NCBI RefSeq assembly: GCF_008831285.2
Contig: NW_022204508.1
Location: 1,070,575-1,134,574, forward strand
Origin: Nymphaea colorata
Lineage: Eukaryota; Streptophyta; Magnoliopsida; Nymphaeales; Nymphaeaceae
DNA length: 64,000 nt
Reading direction: 5' to 3'
Under the pieces are notes generated by a model. It searched no databases, was not told where the DNA came from, and saw only the letters and a program-made list of their open reading frames with translations. Positions 47,708-61,054 of this stretch are shown piece after piece (positions within the stretch are counted from its first letter, which is position 1; the number at the start of each line of letters is the position of its first letter). Made by a program: the position numbers and the translations under genes.

Positions 47708-50700
47708 TTATCTATATGTGTCTAGTCTTTCCCCAAGATGGTCTGTTAACTCCTGCGGCAGATGGAGTACTGGACATGAGTCGATTGTCAACGATTGAAG
47801 GTTGGAGAGGCAGGCGATCTGTTGCTGTGCATCGGTGGGACATGTAGTTTCATTTTGTTGTTGTTGGGGAGTAATATTATTCACGTTCACCAGAGACTTC
47901 AGATTGGGGAAGTCCCAAAGCGATAGCCCTCTCAGTTTCGGGAGGCATTGCCAGTGGCCTCCCAAGCTAATGTCCTTAGAGAAAGAGCGTAGGTGAAATT
48001 CCTCCAGTTGAGAGAAACCCCACACCCACTGGGGCACCCTTCCCCATTTGACCTCCTCATCAACATTATTGCCTCTCAAATACAGACATGTAAGGGAGGG
48101 TAGAAATGTGGGTACTTGTGATGGCAATGTCTATGGCAGTAGTACTGCTGATTCTGAATCGAACCCCAACTCAATGAGGTTAGATAGTTGCTCAAGCAAT
48201 TTCCATCCCAATCTTGCACTTGGGCAATTCTGAATCCAACCCCAACTCCATGAAGTTAGGTAGTTGCTCAAGCAATTTCCATCCCTATCTTGCACTATCA
48301 ATGAGGTTAGGGAGCTGCTTCAAAATGTTCAGGTCAGACAACCACAACCTCCTTAAAGCTGGTATGTGATCATCAGCTACTTGCTCTACCCTACCACATC
48401 CCTTCACCTCCAACGACTCCAATGCAGGCATGTTAGCGAGTCTTCAGCTTTTCACATCTGTTCACATCCAACGACTCCAATGCAGGCAAGTCACCAATCG
48501 TGTTGAGCCCATCACACTCCCAAATCTCCAAGGACTTCAGCAAAGGCATGCTCCGTAATTCACACAATGTTGGGCAGTCGCTGACCCCCAATTCTTCCAA
48601 TGATTTAATTCCTATAACTGTTGCCCATAATGGGCAACTTAGCAGCCATACTGTTTGCAGCTTCCCATAATTTGTGTCTGAATACCACGCAGGCCTATCT
48701 CCTGTATAACCCCAAATTTCCAACCTCTCTATGCCATGTGGAGGTTTCAAAGTCTCCAGCAAACCCTTCTGTTCAGAAGCACTACCAACTTTATCATCCT
48801 CTCGCACCTCGAAGTCAAATTTCACCTTAATTAGTTCATGCTTCTCCTTAAGCTCTGCTTTCTGTGGATCAATTACTTTCACCCTTCCCCCACCCAAACC
48901 TTCTATTGACAATTCCCCCTTTAGTTTATTCAAGTCTTTTATTTCCTTAATATTGCATCCTCTTGTATCCCCCTTGTCATCGCATACCATAAACCTATGC
49001 AATGTTCGTAAATTAGTGAGCTTCTCCAAGCCTTCAGCTACAAATTCCAATTTTCTGTATCTTTCAGGCCAAGATACCTCAAGTTGCACACTTCGCCTGT
49101 TTCCTTGAGCAACTCTCCAATTCTTCTATTACTTAAATCCAATGTTTGCAGGTTACAGAGTCTCCCGATTGAACTGGGCAACCATCTCACATGAGAATGG
49201 CTTAGATCCAAATATTTTAGAAGTGCAAGGTCTTCAATGGACTTTGGCAGCTCATCGATCTGACATTCCCTCAATGACAACATCCTCAACTACTTGAAAT
49301 TGGCTAAGTCTTTAGTATAAACCAAAGGCAACTCACTTGTCAATATTGTGCGCAACTTATTTGCTGCTCTTGAGGCATTATGCTTTTGCAATTCTGCATT
49401 GTCGACACCAAGTAATGACAGATGGTGGGTGTGCTCAGTAGCAGAGGCATGACTATATTTCTTTCCACCTATATATAAGACAAGGTCATGCAAAATGTCA
49501 TGTAATTTGAGATCCTTATATTCAGTTTCTTCAATCATGAACCGATTTATCAAGTCACTAATCCATTGGTTAGCAGTCACTTCCACATCAATGGCTTTCT
49601 TTTGGTCAATCAATCCATGTGCCATCCACTGCATGACCAATCTATCCATTTTTATCTCATGATCCTTTGGATAAATGAAGCAATATACAAAACAACTCTC
49701 AGATAATGTGCCAAGTCATCGTAGCTCAGCATGAGACCAGGAAGAATGCTACCACATATTTCAGAGGATGATGATGTTGAGGCAGGCATCTTCCATTCCC
49801 AGATCTCAGTCTTCTCATTGGTTTCCCAGTCACCTTTCGTCATCATTTTTGTACCTATTAAGGATCCTACTGTTTGAAGAACAAGTGGCAACCCACCACA
49901 TTTCACCACTATTTTCTCCCCAATACGTTTCAAATGGTGACTCTCTAATTCACGTTCTTGTTTCTTTGCCACACACAGAAACAAGCTCCAACTTTCATCG
50001 AAAGACATTTGTGGCAATTTATGAATTTTAGCACCAATCGCTTGGGAGACTTCTACCTTCCTATTGGTGATCAAAATCTTGCTTTCCTTGGCACCTCCCA
50101 ACAGGATGGCTGCTAAGTCTCCCCACCACCCTCCGTAATCGTGTGCACAAATCACTCAAGGAAGTGGTACCCTTAAGTTCTCTGACCGATTCCTTGCATA
50201 TCTTTTTCATCAAACCCATACGATTTGGCTTCTTGAAACACAAACCCACCACCTGCGGTTCCCAAACTGTTCTTTGACTTCATTAAAAACCATTTTTGCA
50301 AGAGTTGTTTTCCCAATGCCACCTTGACCTACAATGGATACAATAGAAACACCATCTTTTCCGAGCGCACTACTCTCTTTGAAGCCATCAAATGAGAGTT
50401 CTTTTACTTTCTCTTTATATCTGCCCTACCCGTGGGTGGTTGTGCAGTACCTATGAGATGGGTTATCTCTCCAGAATTGTCATGTTCACCACCAATAGGA
50501 ACCTCACTCTTAACTTTTGGTGTTGTGTTGTGCAAATCCACCATTTTCTTATGTTGTTCCATTTCATTAAGCCATTGGTTGATCTTTTTAATTTCATTCC
50601 TAAGTTGGTAAGATGCAGATACATGTTCCTTAAAGCAATAGCACAGAGTGGTCCAGGGCTTCCTTACCTTGTCCCTTTTGCAAAGTGCAATTGTGGTTTG

Positions 50701-50956
50701 GTATCGTTCCATGATGTCCTGGGCATCATTGAAACATCCAGCTGTCCCTCCAGATCTCTGTTGTCCCCATTGCTGAAAAAGGGCTTGTGATCTGTGACTT
50801 TGAGGGCCTTCTGAAAGCATCTGAACTTCTCCTAGAGCACCTCGAGATCATCTTCGGCATTCAAGATGAGATCCACCTTTTCTTACAACAAGCTGGCTAC
50901 AGCCCCAACAGAATAGAAATAGGTGTTTGCACAAGGGTGTCGATTACTGTTGTCAT
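47708..50956 (-). pseudogene. CC-NBS-LRR (NLR) pseudogene, unit B
   Basis: Same gene family and strand as unit A. From the ATG at 50956: the CC domain (MTTVIDTLVQTPIS, then a stop within 20 codons), CFNDAQDIMERYQTTIALCK, an intact P-loop GQGGIGKTT (about 50296-50332), an RNBS-A-like WWVCVS, RNBS-B KILITNRK, GGLPLVLQT, an MHD-like LHDILHDL, and LRRs to the stop at 47708. The kinase-2 block is missing: CTRLR runs almost directly into WWGDLAA, where A has NFLLVLDDVW. Further frame changes occur at about 50250, 49650, 49290, 49040 and 48430. Its LRR end (DSCPVLHLPQEL) is the most complete of the three. Without Walker B it could not hydrolyse ATP normally even if the frame were open. Confidence 0.9.
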
Positions 50957-50999
50957 CTCCTCTGTTCCTTTTTTTCTTGGTAGAAGAAAGAGCTAGCAG

Positions 51000-51878
51000 A
51001 GGAAGACAACTAGAAATCTGAAAATGGAAGGAGAGGAAGGCGAAGGAAGGCCAAACAAATTTGGGTCCACCACTGCTTAAATCTGAAAATGGAAGGAGAA
51101 GGAAGACAAAGGAAGTGCTCTACAGGCTGGCAAGGTCCATGATTGGTGCTAAATAAATCCATAAAAATTCCTGAACCCCAAACTTCTACATCATCTACAC
51201 TTCCTCTTTCTCACGTTTGTGGGATTTATAATTGTATTATGTAAAAAGTTTGGATGCATGATTTTTTTTTTCAAAATCCAAAATTTTGTTTAGCCCATCC
51301 AAGTTTCGTGACCTGACCATTGACTAGAAGTACAACTTGTTCGTGCCGCGAGGGAACGCCATCAACCTTGCCAAACTCAAGGCTGGTCTATTGTGAAGAG
51401 ACAAAGTTGATGATGTCCCCATGATGACCATTACAAAGTGTTTCATATTTAGACTTATGATCAGGATGTCTGGGGCTCATACTAATGCAGTTCAGCTGTT
51501 GTCATTCAACATGCTCTGTTTGACAGAACAATGAGCTCAGAACGGGATGTGAAAGGTCATTCTAACAATAGCAACAGAGCATGATCAAGTGGAACTAGCC
51601 ATGCAAGGTTGGCTCAGACCAATTACATAGCCTGGGCTAGCTGTTGTTACTAGTCTTTTCAGCTATTTCCTTTCAAGTGGGCGTTCTTGATTTCATGCAT
51701 AGAAGGCTTCAGTTGAGGGTCTAAAACAAGTGACACAAGAAGCAAATCCAACAATATCCCCAAAAGAAAAAAATCATTCTTCCAATCAAACTCTCGTTTT
51801 CACAAAGTGGTGAAATGTACAGTTCATTAAGTACCTCTGTGGCTCTCTCTCTCTCTCTCTCCCCTATATATATATATA

Positions 51879-51923
<45 letters not shown>

Positions 51924-53440
51924 GATCTATAGATATTAAAAAAACAGTAGATCTTGACCACATCTGCAATCTGCTTGCCGACATATAATGAAAGCAGTTG
52001 TAGAAATTGGAGCAAAAGAAGAGAGAAAAGCTTCAGCTTTGGATGCTTTCTGATAGGTGCATAAAAGGTCAGACTTTCACTCCCAGAAGTTTATCTTGAT
52101 CCAATGAAGGATGCTGGGAGGTAGGCTCCCCACCATTTATTAAGAAGGATTCATATGTACACGACAGAAGTTTATCTTGATCAAATTTAGTGTTTTCTTC
52201 TACAAAAAAAGTACAAGTATCGGCAATTAAGAAAAATAAACATTATAGGCTAAGTGCACTCATGCAGGGGTATACAAGCTAATAGAATACGAATGGTATT
52301 AAGTTGAAGACAAAAAATTAATAAATGGAGTTCCAACCAGTGAAAATGGTGTCAATTACATATTGTGGTTCATACGGATGTTGACAAATTCAATTTTTTT
52401 CTTTTCATTTTTGTCCACTTGTGTGTAGCTTAGCCTACCATCTTTAGATCCCTCGTATTTTATTTTCCTCTTGAAATCCCAATCAAGGAATCAAGAACAA
52501 ATTGATAGTGGTCCCTCCTTTTTTTAGACAGTGATTCATTTTTTTTATGAAATTACAAATTTTGGTTCAAACATAAAAATACCAATAATTTCAAAAATAT
52601 GTCATAGTGTTATAGGAGAAATTATGGCCGGGGAGAATATAATGTACATGATGGGTATTATATGAAAATGTAAATCAAATTCTTGAGAGATCGGTGAGTC
52701 CTTATGGTCTCTTATTCATCTAATATGTAGTTTATAGCTAGAATATTTCTTCTTTTTCTTCTTCCAATGGAACCTCATTAGTCAAATTTAAATTTGATTC
52801 CTCAAGGTATAGTAGCTAAATCGCATTTGAAGTCTGTTTGTAATAATCCTATACAAAATTGACCATTTGCAATTCATTCTGTCCCCACATATAGAGAAAG
52901 CCCCAAGCGGTGTAGCATAGTTGCCCGGACTGACAAGACAACAAAAGTTCACTGTTAGTTCATTTATTATGGGTGCTACTGCTAGGGACTGCAAAAGATG
53001 GATGCATGACACTTTAGTTGACATGTACTCTGCTCTCCACCCAGAACCAGATTAGAGGAAAAAAGGAAGGGGCTTCAGCCTCCTCAGGCTATTCATATAA
53101 ACTAAAGCAAAAAATACAGTTGTGAAATGAATTTAATCCAAACCATCAATCAGTAAAGAAAACATGGTGACAAGAGCGTCATTTTCATGAGGATAGACCA
53201 AGGGTAATCGTATAAAATAAAGCAAAAAAAAGGTAGTTGTGATATGAATTTAATCCATAATATCCACCAGTAAAGAGACAAAGTGACCAGAACATCATTT
53301 TCTTTACGATAGACAAAGGGTATTCATACAAACTAAAGCAAAAAAAAAAAAAGAAGACAGTTATGAAATGAATTTAATCCAAAGCATCCAGCAGTCAAAA
53401 AGACAGTGATAAGAGAATAATTTTATTTACAATAGACCCA
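51000..53440. repeat. Upstream flank of NLR unit B with duplicated blocks
   Basis: 51000-51170 matches 18280-18440 just upstream of unit A. 51411-52070 repeats 46053-46660. 52360-52630 and 52900-53440 repeat 18640-19745. The (CT)n/(TA)n runs at 51845-51925 lie inside. The same modules therefore occur on both sides of unit B, which fits duplication by unequal exchange. Confidence 0.75.
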
Positions 53441-53554
53441 GAAGAATGGCTGCAAGGTGCATAACAATGACACTGGACTGCTTAATTGGATGCTGGCTTT
53501 AAGCACTAAAAGAGTGCACTGCTCATTCATTGAAGAAGAAGCCCCTTTGACCCT

Positions 53555-53618
<64 letters not shown>

Positions 53619-55145
53619 TCATTCCATATGGTGACTTCAACTGATTTGGTTACATAGCTTCCTTTTATTGCTGGAACATTGCCTAATTTCCATCTTTTGC
53701 CTGTCTGTCCAATTTATGGAGCAAGTTTGCTTAGCTTAACAACAAATGCATGGCGTGAAGCAGCAAACACAGTACTTTATATCTATTTCTTCAAACTTCA
53801 AAATTCCATCTGACATTTCCTAATTCATTTTCTTCTACTTTACTCCGTATGTGTCAATGCATGCATGCATGCATCTGTGTATGTGTGTGTGAGAGAAAAA
53901 GAGAGATTGAAAAAGAGAGAGAGACAGAGCGAGAGAAAAAAGGAAACAGTTGAGTGACCAAAAAGGAGTCCACCCATTAGGAATGAGATTCCTTCAGCAA
54001 AGAAATATTGTCTCAGAGACCCTAACCACCTAGAAGTTCTGGCTGGATGACAAGGACCCTGCACCTTGCTTTTGCACATGGCTGCCATGTTACTTTTTGC
54101 CAAGCACTTTTCATGTTGACATGACACCCCTCAACTTTTTCCCCACTCTATGTATCTTAAACTTATTCTATATTCAACATTAATGGCACAAGAAGGTTTA
54201 AAACCCAAGACAATAATAGATGGTAGAATTTCACTTTCTATTTCTAGCTGAAAACAAGTCCTTCACATCATTCCCCGCACTAATTTTGAAGTTGTTGACG
54301 TTTGGAATATACTGTTGTGCATCATCTTCATTCCTACGTTCAGTTAGCTGGTACCACAACTTTTTTGAAGCAGAAAGCACTCTCTTGCTTGGGAGTCAAG
54401 AGCAAACATTTCTTTAGGAGTAACAAACGTTATTACTCATTACTGTTAGTTGGTTGAATCCGTTCATGTGATTGAACCACATTCCGATTGTGTTCTCAAC
54501 TTATACATGTTGTGCCACTTTATTACACACATATAAATATATAAAATATGAGAAATAGTAACTAGCATTGGGGTCAAATGGCTGTCCATCCATTAGCAAT
54601 CACTTTCTTGACCAAGAGTAGTAGACCTAATTAAAGGTACAACATACAATTCTTGATTGATATTCAAATTTGGTCATCCGGAATAAGTGGACACACAAAT
54701 GTTTAGCTCTGAAGGACTCATATCACTGCACACCAGATATCAGCTTAACAACAGTTAATTTCCCATGTGCCACATGCCCAATTCTACCTACAAAATTGGA
54801 AAAAGTGGTCACTCAGTTTGTGTGCATACCTCAGGTGGGAACATTAAAAAGTCTTTTACAATTATGAACAAAGTAAATAAGCACCTTTTTCACCCAAAGT
54901 AAATCTTCCCACCTACATTTTCTCTTTTTTAACTTGGGTATCTTTCTTACTGCAAATACATGAAAAGATAAAAGATTTATCTCAAGAAGAGAAAGGAACT
55001 GCAACTAAACAGAAAGATGCAGATCTGAAACGGATGCAGTTGGTACACCCTTTTGACTTCAGGGAGGGTGCATGCACTGCCCTTCAGGGACCTGTGGTTA
55101 TAGCATTCCTGCCTACTGGGGTTCAGGCAAGGTAAACACCATGGC
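53441..55145. other. Intergenic, no recognised gene
   Basis: Contains (CT)n at 53553-53590 followed by (GT)n to 53619, and ATGC repeats at 53857-53872. Short open frames are unremarkable. No repeat family was recognised otherwise. Confidence 0.4.
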
Positions 55146-55714
55146 TGTTAGGGGTATCAATCATTTTTAATAGTCACAATTAATGCCGTGGCTGTTGCAT
55201 AGAACAAACAAAGCAGATTTTTGCTTTACCCAGTGATGATGACCAACCTATTCCATTCACTTAAATGACCATGGCTGTTGTGTAAATGCACAAGCTGCAG
55301 ACCGTTACAACTGCTCACCGGATGAAGGAAATCGTGAAGATCATTCGAGCTCAATGAATGAAGAAAATCATGAAGATCATGAAGATCATGACAAATCAAA
55401 CAAAAAGGCAACTATACCCGTTAGATTTAGAGTGATAAATCAAGGAAGAACACCTCACGAGGCAGGGAATCTAGGCAAGAAAAGTGGCAACATATCCTCA
55501 TCAAAGGAGAAAGAAATGATTATAGAAACTAGAAATTTAAGGAAGGATTGTTTGAATTTTAAACAAATCTGTAACAATCCCTCCAAGAAACATGTATAAA
55601 TTTCTCATCAAGGGAACCTCATATCCATCATTTTTCTTGGTGTGAGAGACAGAGGACGTAGGATTCTAGTTAATCCAAACCACTTAAAATTTGAGTCTTG
55701 CATTTTTCCTTTCA
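55146..55714 (+). repeat. 5' LTR of copia element (start tentative)
   Basis: The end is well fixed: CTTTCA directly abuts the primer-binding site. TATAAATTT at about 55595 is a plausible promoter. TGTTAGGGGTATCAATC at 55146 is the best candidate for the start (TGTTA is usual in copia LTRs), but no second LTR is available for confirmation because the element runs into the gap. Confidence 0.5.
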
Positions 55715-55726
55715 TGGTATCAGAGC
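55715..55726 (+). other. Copia primer-binding site (initiator tRNA-Met)
   Basis: TGGTATCAGAGC is the classic plant copia primer site, complementary to the 3' end of initiator tRNA-Met. It lies directly after the LTR end and about 30 bp before the first ATG of Gag (55757). Confidence 0.9.
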
Positions 55727-55756
55727 ATAGTTCCGTGAGGATTAAGGATTTCTCCA

Positions 55757-58700
55757 TGGCTTCCGGTGCATCCTCTTCGTCCTTCATGGCAGCTAAGTAT
55801 CCATATCCTTCAACGGTTAATGTTGCAAATTTTATCTCTATCAAACTCTCTCACAAGAATTACTTGCTTTGGAAAACCAAAATGCTTGGGCTGATTGAAG
55901 GCCAAGACATGATGGGTTTTATTGATGGACAAATCTCCAAACTGACCTCTACCATTGAAATTGTTGAAAATGGTGAGGCGGGTTCTGTCCCAAATCCAGA
56001 ATTCTTTGCCTAGAAAAAAACAGACCGACTTCTTAGAGGGTGGATCACTGGATCACTCTCAGAAGAAGTGCTAGGTCTTGTGGTTGGACTCCCAAGCTCG
56101 GCTGAAGTCTGGAATGCTCTTATAATGGTCTTTGCTAGAGAATCAAAAGACTGAGAATTTCTGTTAAACAGAAAATTGCAGACTTTTCAAAAGCAAGATA
56201 AAAATGTTACTGAGTATATAACAGGTTTCAAAACCATATGTGATGAGTTGGCAGCCATTGGGAAACCTCTGTTGGATCAAGACAAAGTTTGTTGGCTCAT
56301 AAATGGGCTTGGATCAGGTTATGAATTGTTTATGACATCGATACTTCGACCTCCTATTCCTGCATATATTGATGTTGTTTCACTGCTTGAAAGCTACGAC
56401 AACGTGAAAAACCTCCATGGGTTCCAACTTAATCCTAATGCTGCGTTCATAAGCCAGCAAGTTCAAGTTCAACCCTCTTACTCTCACAATTACAGAGGAT
56501 GTGATCACTATAACAGAAAAAATAGTAACTCTTGCTTCAACTCGCGAGGACGTGGATTTCCACCCGCTTCTCAATCTCATCCCACCAACACTCCAGCCAA
56601 TGCCGGACGAAATACCACTCAATCTTCAGTCAAAGCAGTGTGTCAAATTTGCGGCTTGAGTAATGACACGGCATTCAAATGCTACCACAGATTCAATCAG
56701 GCATATCAGCCCAAAGATCTTCCAAAATTTTTTTCCATTGTTCAAGTTGACGATCCTAATAATGCAGACTGGTATCCAGACACTGGCACAACTTCTCATG
56801 TTACAGATGATCCAGGTAAACTGAAACATCTCATTAAATACAACTCATATTGGCTCTACTAATATTGATCTTGGAAATACAACTCTCCCTCTTGATAATG
56901 TGCTGGTTGTTCCTGCGATAAAGAAAAATCTTATTTCTGTAAGTCAGCTTACATCTTATATGCCCTATGTATTTGAGCTTACATCTGATTTGTTTTTTAT
57001 TAAGGACAAGGAAACTAATCAGACGATTGCCAAGGGAGCTAGAGGGAAGACTTATACGTGCTCAAGACCAGACTGAAGGCAGTATTCTTTTCTGATCGTT
57101 TAATAACAGCAACGTCCGAAATTTGGCATAGTCACCTCGGGCATCCATCAGCTAAGATCATTGATTTTTTATCGTCCAAGGGTAGAATAAATTTGACAGC
57201 AAAAAAGTCTATGTTTTCTATTTGTCAAAGTTGTCAATTGGGAAAAGCAACACGTTTTCCTTTTCTTCCATTAGATGATGAATATTATGAACCCTTTGAA
57301 AAAATTCATTGTGATTTTGGGGACCAGCACCGGTTGATTCTTGTCAAAAATTTTGATATTATGCTGTCTTTGTTGATCACCACTCTCGATACCCCTGGAT
57401 CTATCCTTTAAAATCTAAGTCTGAATTTTTTACAAAGTTTATGGAATTTCATAAGATGGTGACAACGCAATTCGGAAGATCTGTAAAAAATTTCAAAGTG
57501 ATGAAGGTGGTGAATTTAAGAGCGCTGTTTTTCTCTCTTATTTAAGAGAATGTGGAATCAAATATCTCAAGGCTTGCCCAAAAACTCCTGAACAGAATGG
57601 GTTGGTGGAGTGGAACACAGGTCAGTTACTGAACTTGGACTAACTTTACTATTTCATAGTAATTTACCAACCTGCTCTCACCGAAGTGAACTCCCCTGAT
57701 CTTGCGAGACTTCACAATTGTGAAACAGAACCTCCCTTTCTTGCTTCTTCTCTACAACAACCAGTCATGCCTCCCTTACCTATATCACCACCAGAGTCAC
57801 CAGTTTTCGCTCACCATCACCGCTTAGGTCGCCAGCTCCTCACTCGTCATCGCCGCCTAGCTCACCCTCTCCAATCTCATCTAATGCCTTACCTAATACC
57901 TCTACTAGACTGTCTCATCCTATGGTCATGCATTCTCAAAATGGTATTGTTAAACCCAATCCCAAATACATATTAACTACCCATGCTCCCACCCAACCAA
58001 GACATTTTTCCATTGCTGTTAAACATCCTGGTTGGAGGCAAGCTATGGAGGATGAAATGGCAGCATTGATTGCAAATGCACATGGACCTTGGTACCTCGC
58101 AATCCCTCCATGCATATTATTGGCAGCCAATGGGTTTACAAAACCAAATTGAATAGTGATGGCCACGTTGATAGACTTAAGGCAAGGCTGGTAGCACAGG
58201 GTTATACTCAAGTTGAAGGGTGGATTTCCTTGAAACCTTTTCACCAGTTGTTAAACCAGCGGCTATTCTGATCGTTCTCTCTGTTGCTCTTATGAATACC
58301 TGGCCACTTAAACAACTTGATGTCAAAAATGCATTCTTGAATGGCTATTTGACTGAAACTGTATTCATTGAGCAGCCTCCATGTTTCAAAGATGATCGAT
58401 TTCCACACCTTGTTTGCAACTTAAATTGTGCGCTATATGGCCTCAAACATGCCCCTCGAGCTTGGTATGATCTGTTTGCTCAATTCTTATTTTCTCACAA
58501 TTTTCAAGCCAGCTATGCAGATCCATCATTATTTGTTCAACTGCAATAGTCAACTATAATTATACTTCTATTATATGTGGATGATATCATTCTCACTGGT
58601 AGCAGTCCAACTTTTCTTGCATCCTTTCAAAGGAAGTATCACGTACATTTGCTATGAATGATCTTGAGGACTTACATTATTTCTTAGGCATTCAAGTTCA

Positions 58701-58900
58701 ATGCACTGCTTCTGGACTATTCCTCAACCAGCAATGCTATGCTATGGAAATTGTAGAATGCGCTCAGATGCAATCGTGCAGATCAACTGTTACCCAATGG
58801 TTACTAATGTTTCCAGAAACAACACTGCAGAAGAAGAAGCATATCCCAATGCTACATTGTATCGTAGTCTTGTTGGCACTCTGCAATATCTTACGTTTAC
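55757..58900 (+). pseudogene. Degraded Ty1/copia polyprotein (Gag-PR-INT-RT)
   Basis: Plus strand, in copia order. Gag: NYLLWKTKMLGLIEGQD and, further on, YITGFKTICDELAAIGKPL. Zinc knuckle CQICGLSNDTAFKC, with D in place of the usual H. Protease WYPDTGTTSHV. Integrase zinc-binding HSHLGHPS...CQSCQLGK and core SDEGGEF...PEQNG. RT: GSQWVYKTKLNSDGHVDRLK, then ARLVAQGYTQVEG, QLDVKNAFLNGYL, LYGLKHAPRAWY and YVDDIILTGS. RNase H and the 3' LTR would lie beyond the gap. Damage: stops at 56011-56013 and at about 56152, a small deletion after protease (about 56850), frameshifts near 57340 and 57470, loss of most of the INT-RT linker, and a break near 58245. The style is Ale/Retrofit-like, but that is a guess. 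Confidence 0.9.
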
Positions 58901-59000
58901 NNNNNNNNNNNNNNNNNNNNNNNNNNNNNNNNNNNNNNNNNNNNNNNNNNNNNNNNNNNNNNNNNNNNNNNNNNNNNNNNNNNNNNNNNNNNNNNNNNNN
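58901..59000. other. Assembly gap (100 N)
   Basis: Exactly 100 N, the conventional length for a gap of unknown size. It separates the copia RT region from the satellite array, so adjacency of the two is not established. Confidence 0.99.
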
Positions 59001-59744
59001 TTTTATTAAATGATTTAGTAATTCAAATCATGGTTTATATGAAATGAATGGGATTCGAGTGATTCATTGCTATGTTTACGGGTAACTAATATGTTTCACT
59101 TGTTATTACATAATTTGATAACTTATGTTTTAATCGAGAGATTATGATTCATTTTTACTTGTTCTTACATATATTTGATCAATATATTTAATTGAGTGTG
59201 CGTAGCCATTTGTTACATACGTATAGATGACTTAGTGGCTTGAAATAAGAAGTTCGTTTGGAAATGAATGAGAGTCAGGTCATTAAGTTTGTCCCTTACA
59301 GTTATATAGTGTATTTCACTTGTTATTCATATTATATGAATGATTTAAATGATTGAAATCGCAAGTTCATATGGATACAATGGGATCTATGCATTACTTG
59401 AATGCGTGTAATTAGTCCGATGAGTTGAATTTGTTGTTACATCTATAGTGAACGATCTAAAGGATTGAAATCACGCGTTCGTCCATACAAGTGAGATTTA
59501 AAATGATTTCATATGATCATGCTGCTTAATTGAATGTGTTTAACTTGTACATCTATATTAATGATTTAGTAGATCGAAATCACAAGTTCGTATGAAAATG
59601 AATGAGATTCGAGTGATTCATTTGGTGTCTTATGGTTTACCTAATGTGTTTCACTAGTTGTTACATTTATAATGATTCTTAATACGGATGTCCTTAACAA
59701 GTGATTCATTTGGTGTCATATAGTTAACTAATGTTTCACTTGTA

Positions 59745-59945
59745 ATTAATTGAATGTGCTTAACAAGTGAATTAGGTTAACAATAGGGCACCAAATGAAT
59801 TCACTCAAATCTCATTCATTTTCATGCAAGCCTTGATTTCAATCTACTAAATCATTTAACATGGATATAACAATAAGTCAAGTACATTCAATAAGTATGC
59901 GTGATCATATGAATCACTTAAATCTGACTCGTATTGGTACGACTA
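59745..59945 (-). repeat. Inverted monomers within the satellite (first)
   Basis: AACAAGTGAATTAGGTTAAC, then CACCAAATGAAT and ATTTCAATCTACTAAATCAT, are reverse complements of type c-a monomers. Orientation switches back to plus after GACTATAGTGCACGATCT. Confidence 0.75.
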
Positions 59946-61054
59946 TAGTGCACGATCTAAAGATTGAAATTACAAGTTCGTATCAATACAAGTGCGATTT
60001 AAGTGATTCAAATGATCACACATACTAATTGAATGTGCTTAACTTATTGTTACATCCATGTTGCTTGATTAAGTGAACTGAAATCACAATTGTATGAAAA
60101 TGATGTGATTCGAGATTCATTGGCTCTTACAATTAACCTAACGTGTTTCAAGTATTACATCATGATCAATGATTTAAATAATTAAACTCACAAGTTTATA
60201 GGATATAAAGGAGACCATGGAATAAGTGAGATTTAAGTCATGAATTACATAATTTGATCAATAGCATACTTAATTGAATGTGCTTAACTTGTTGTTACGT
60301 CTATATTAAATGATTTAGTATATTGAATCATAGGTTTGTATGAAATGAATGAGATTTGAGTGATTCATTTGGTGTCTTGTAGGTACCTAATATGTTTCAC
60401 TTGTATTACATATATTTGATCACATATATTTAATTGAGAGATTAAATGATTCATTTTCACTTGTTATTACATATATTTGATCAATATATTAATTGAGTGT
60501 GCGTAGCCATTTGTTACATACGTATAGAATGACTTAGTGGCTTGAAATAAGAAGTTCGTTTGGAAATGAATGAGAGTCAGTCATTAAGTTGGTCCCTTAC
60601 AGTTAATCTAGTGTATTTCACTTGTTATTACATTATAATGAATGATTTAAATGATTGAAATCGCAAGTTCATATGGATACAAATGGGATCTATGCATTAC
60701 TTTGAATGGTGTAATTAGTCCGATGAGTTGAATTTGTTGTTACATCTATAGTGAACGATCTAAAGGATTGAAATCACGCGTTCGTACCAATACAAGTGAG
60801 ATTTAAATGATTCATATGATCATGCATGCTTAATTGAATGTGTTTAACTTGTTGTTACATCTATATTAAATGATTTAGTAGATCGAAATCACAAGTTTGT
60901 ATGAAAATGAATGAGATTCGAGTGATTCATTTGGTGTCTTATGGTTTACCTAATGTGTTTCACTAGTTGTTACATTTATAATGATTCTTAATACGGATGT
61001 CCTTAACAAGTGATTCATTTGGTGTCATATAGTTAACCTAATGTGTTTCACTTG

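Noticed and set aside
55715-55726. tRNA-like sequence TGGTATCAGAGC
   Set aside because: It is the copia primer-binding site, not part of a tRNA gene; no cloverleaf surrounds it.
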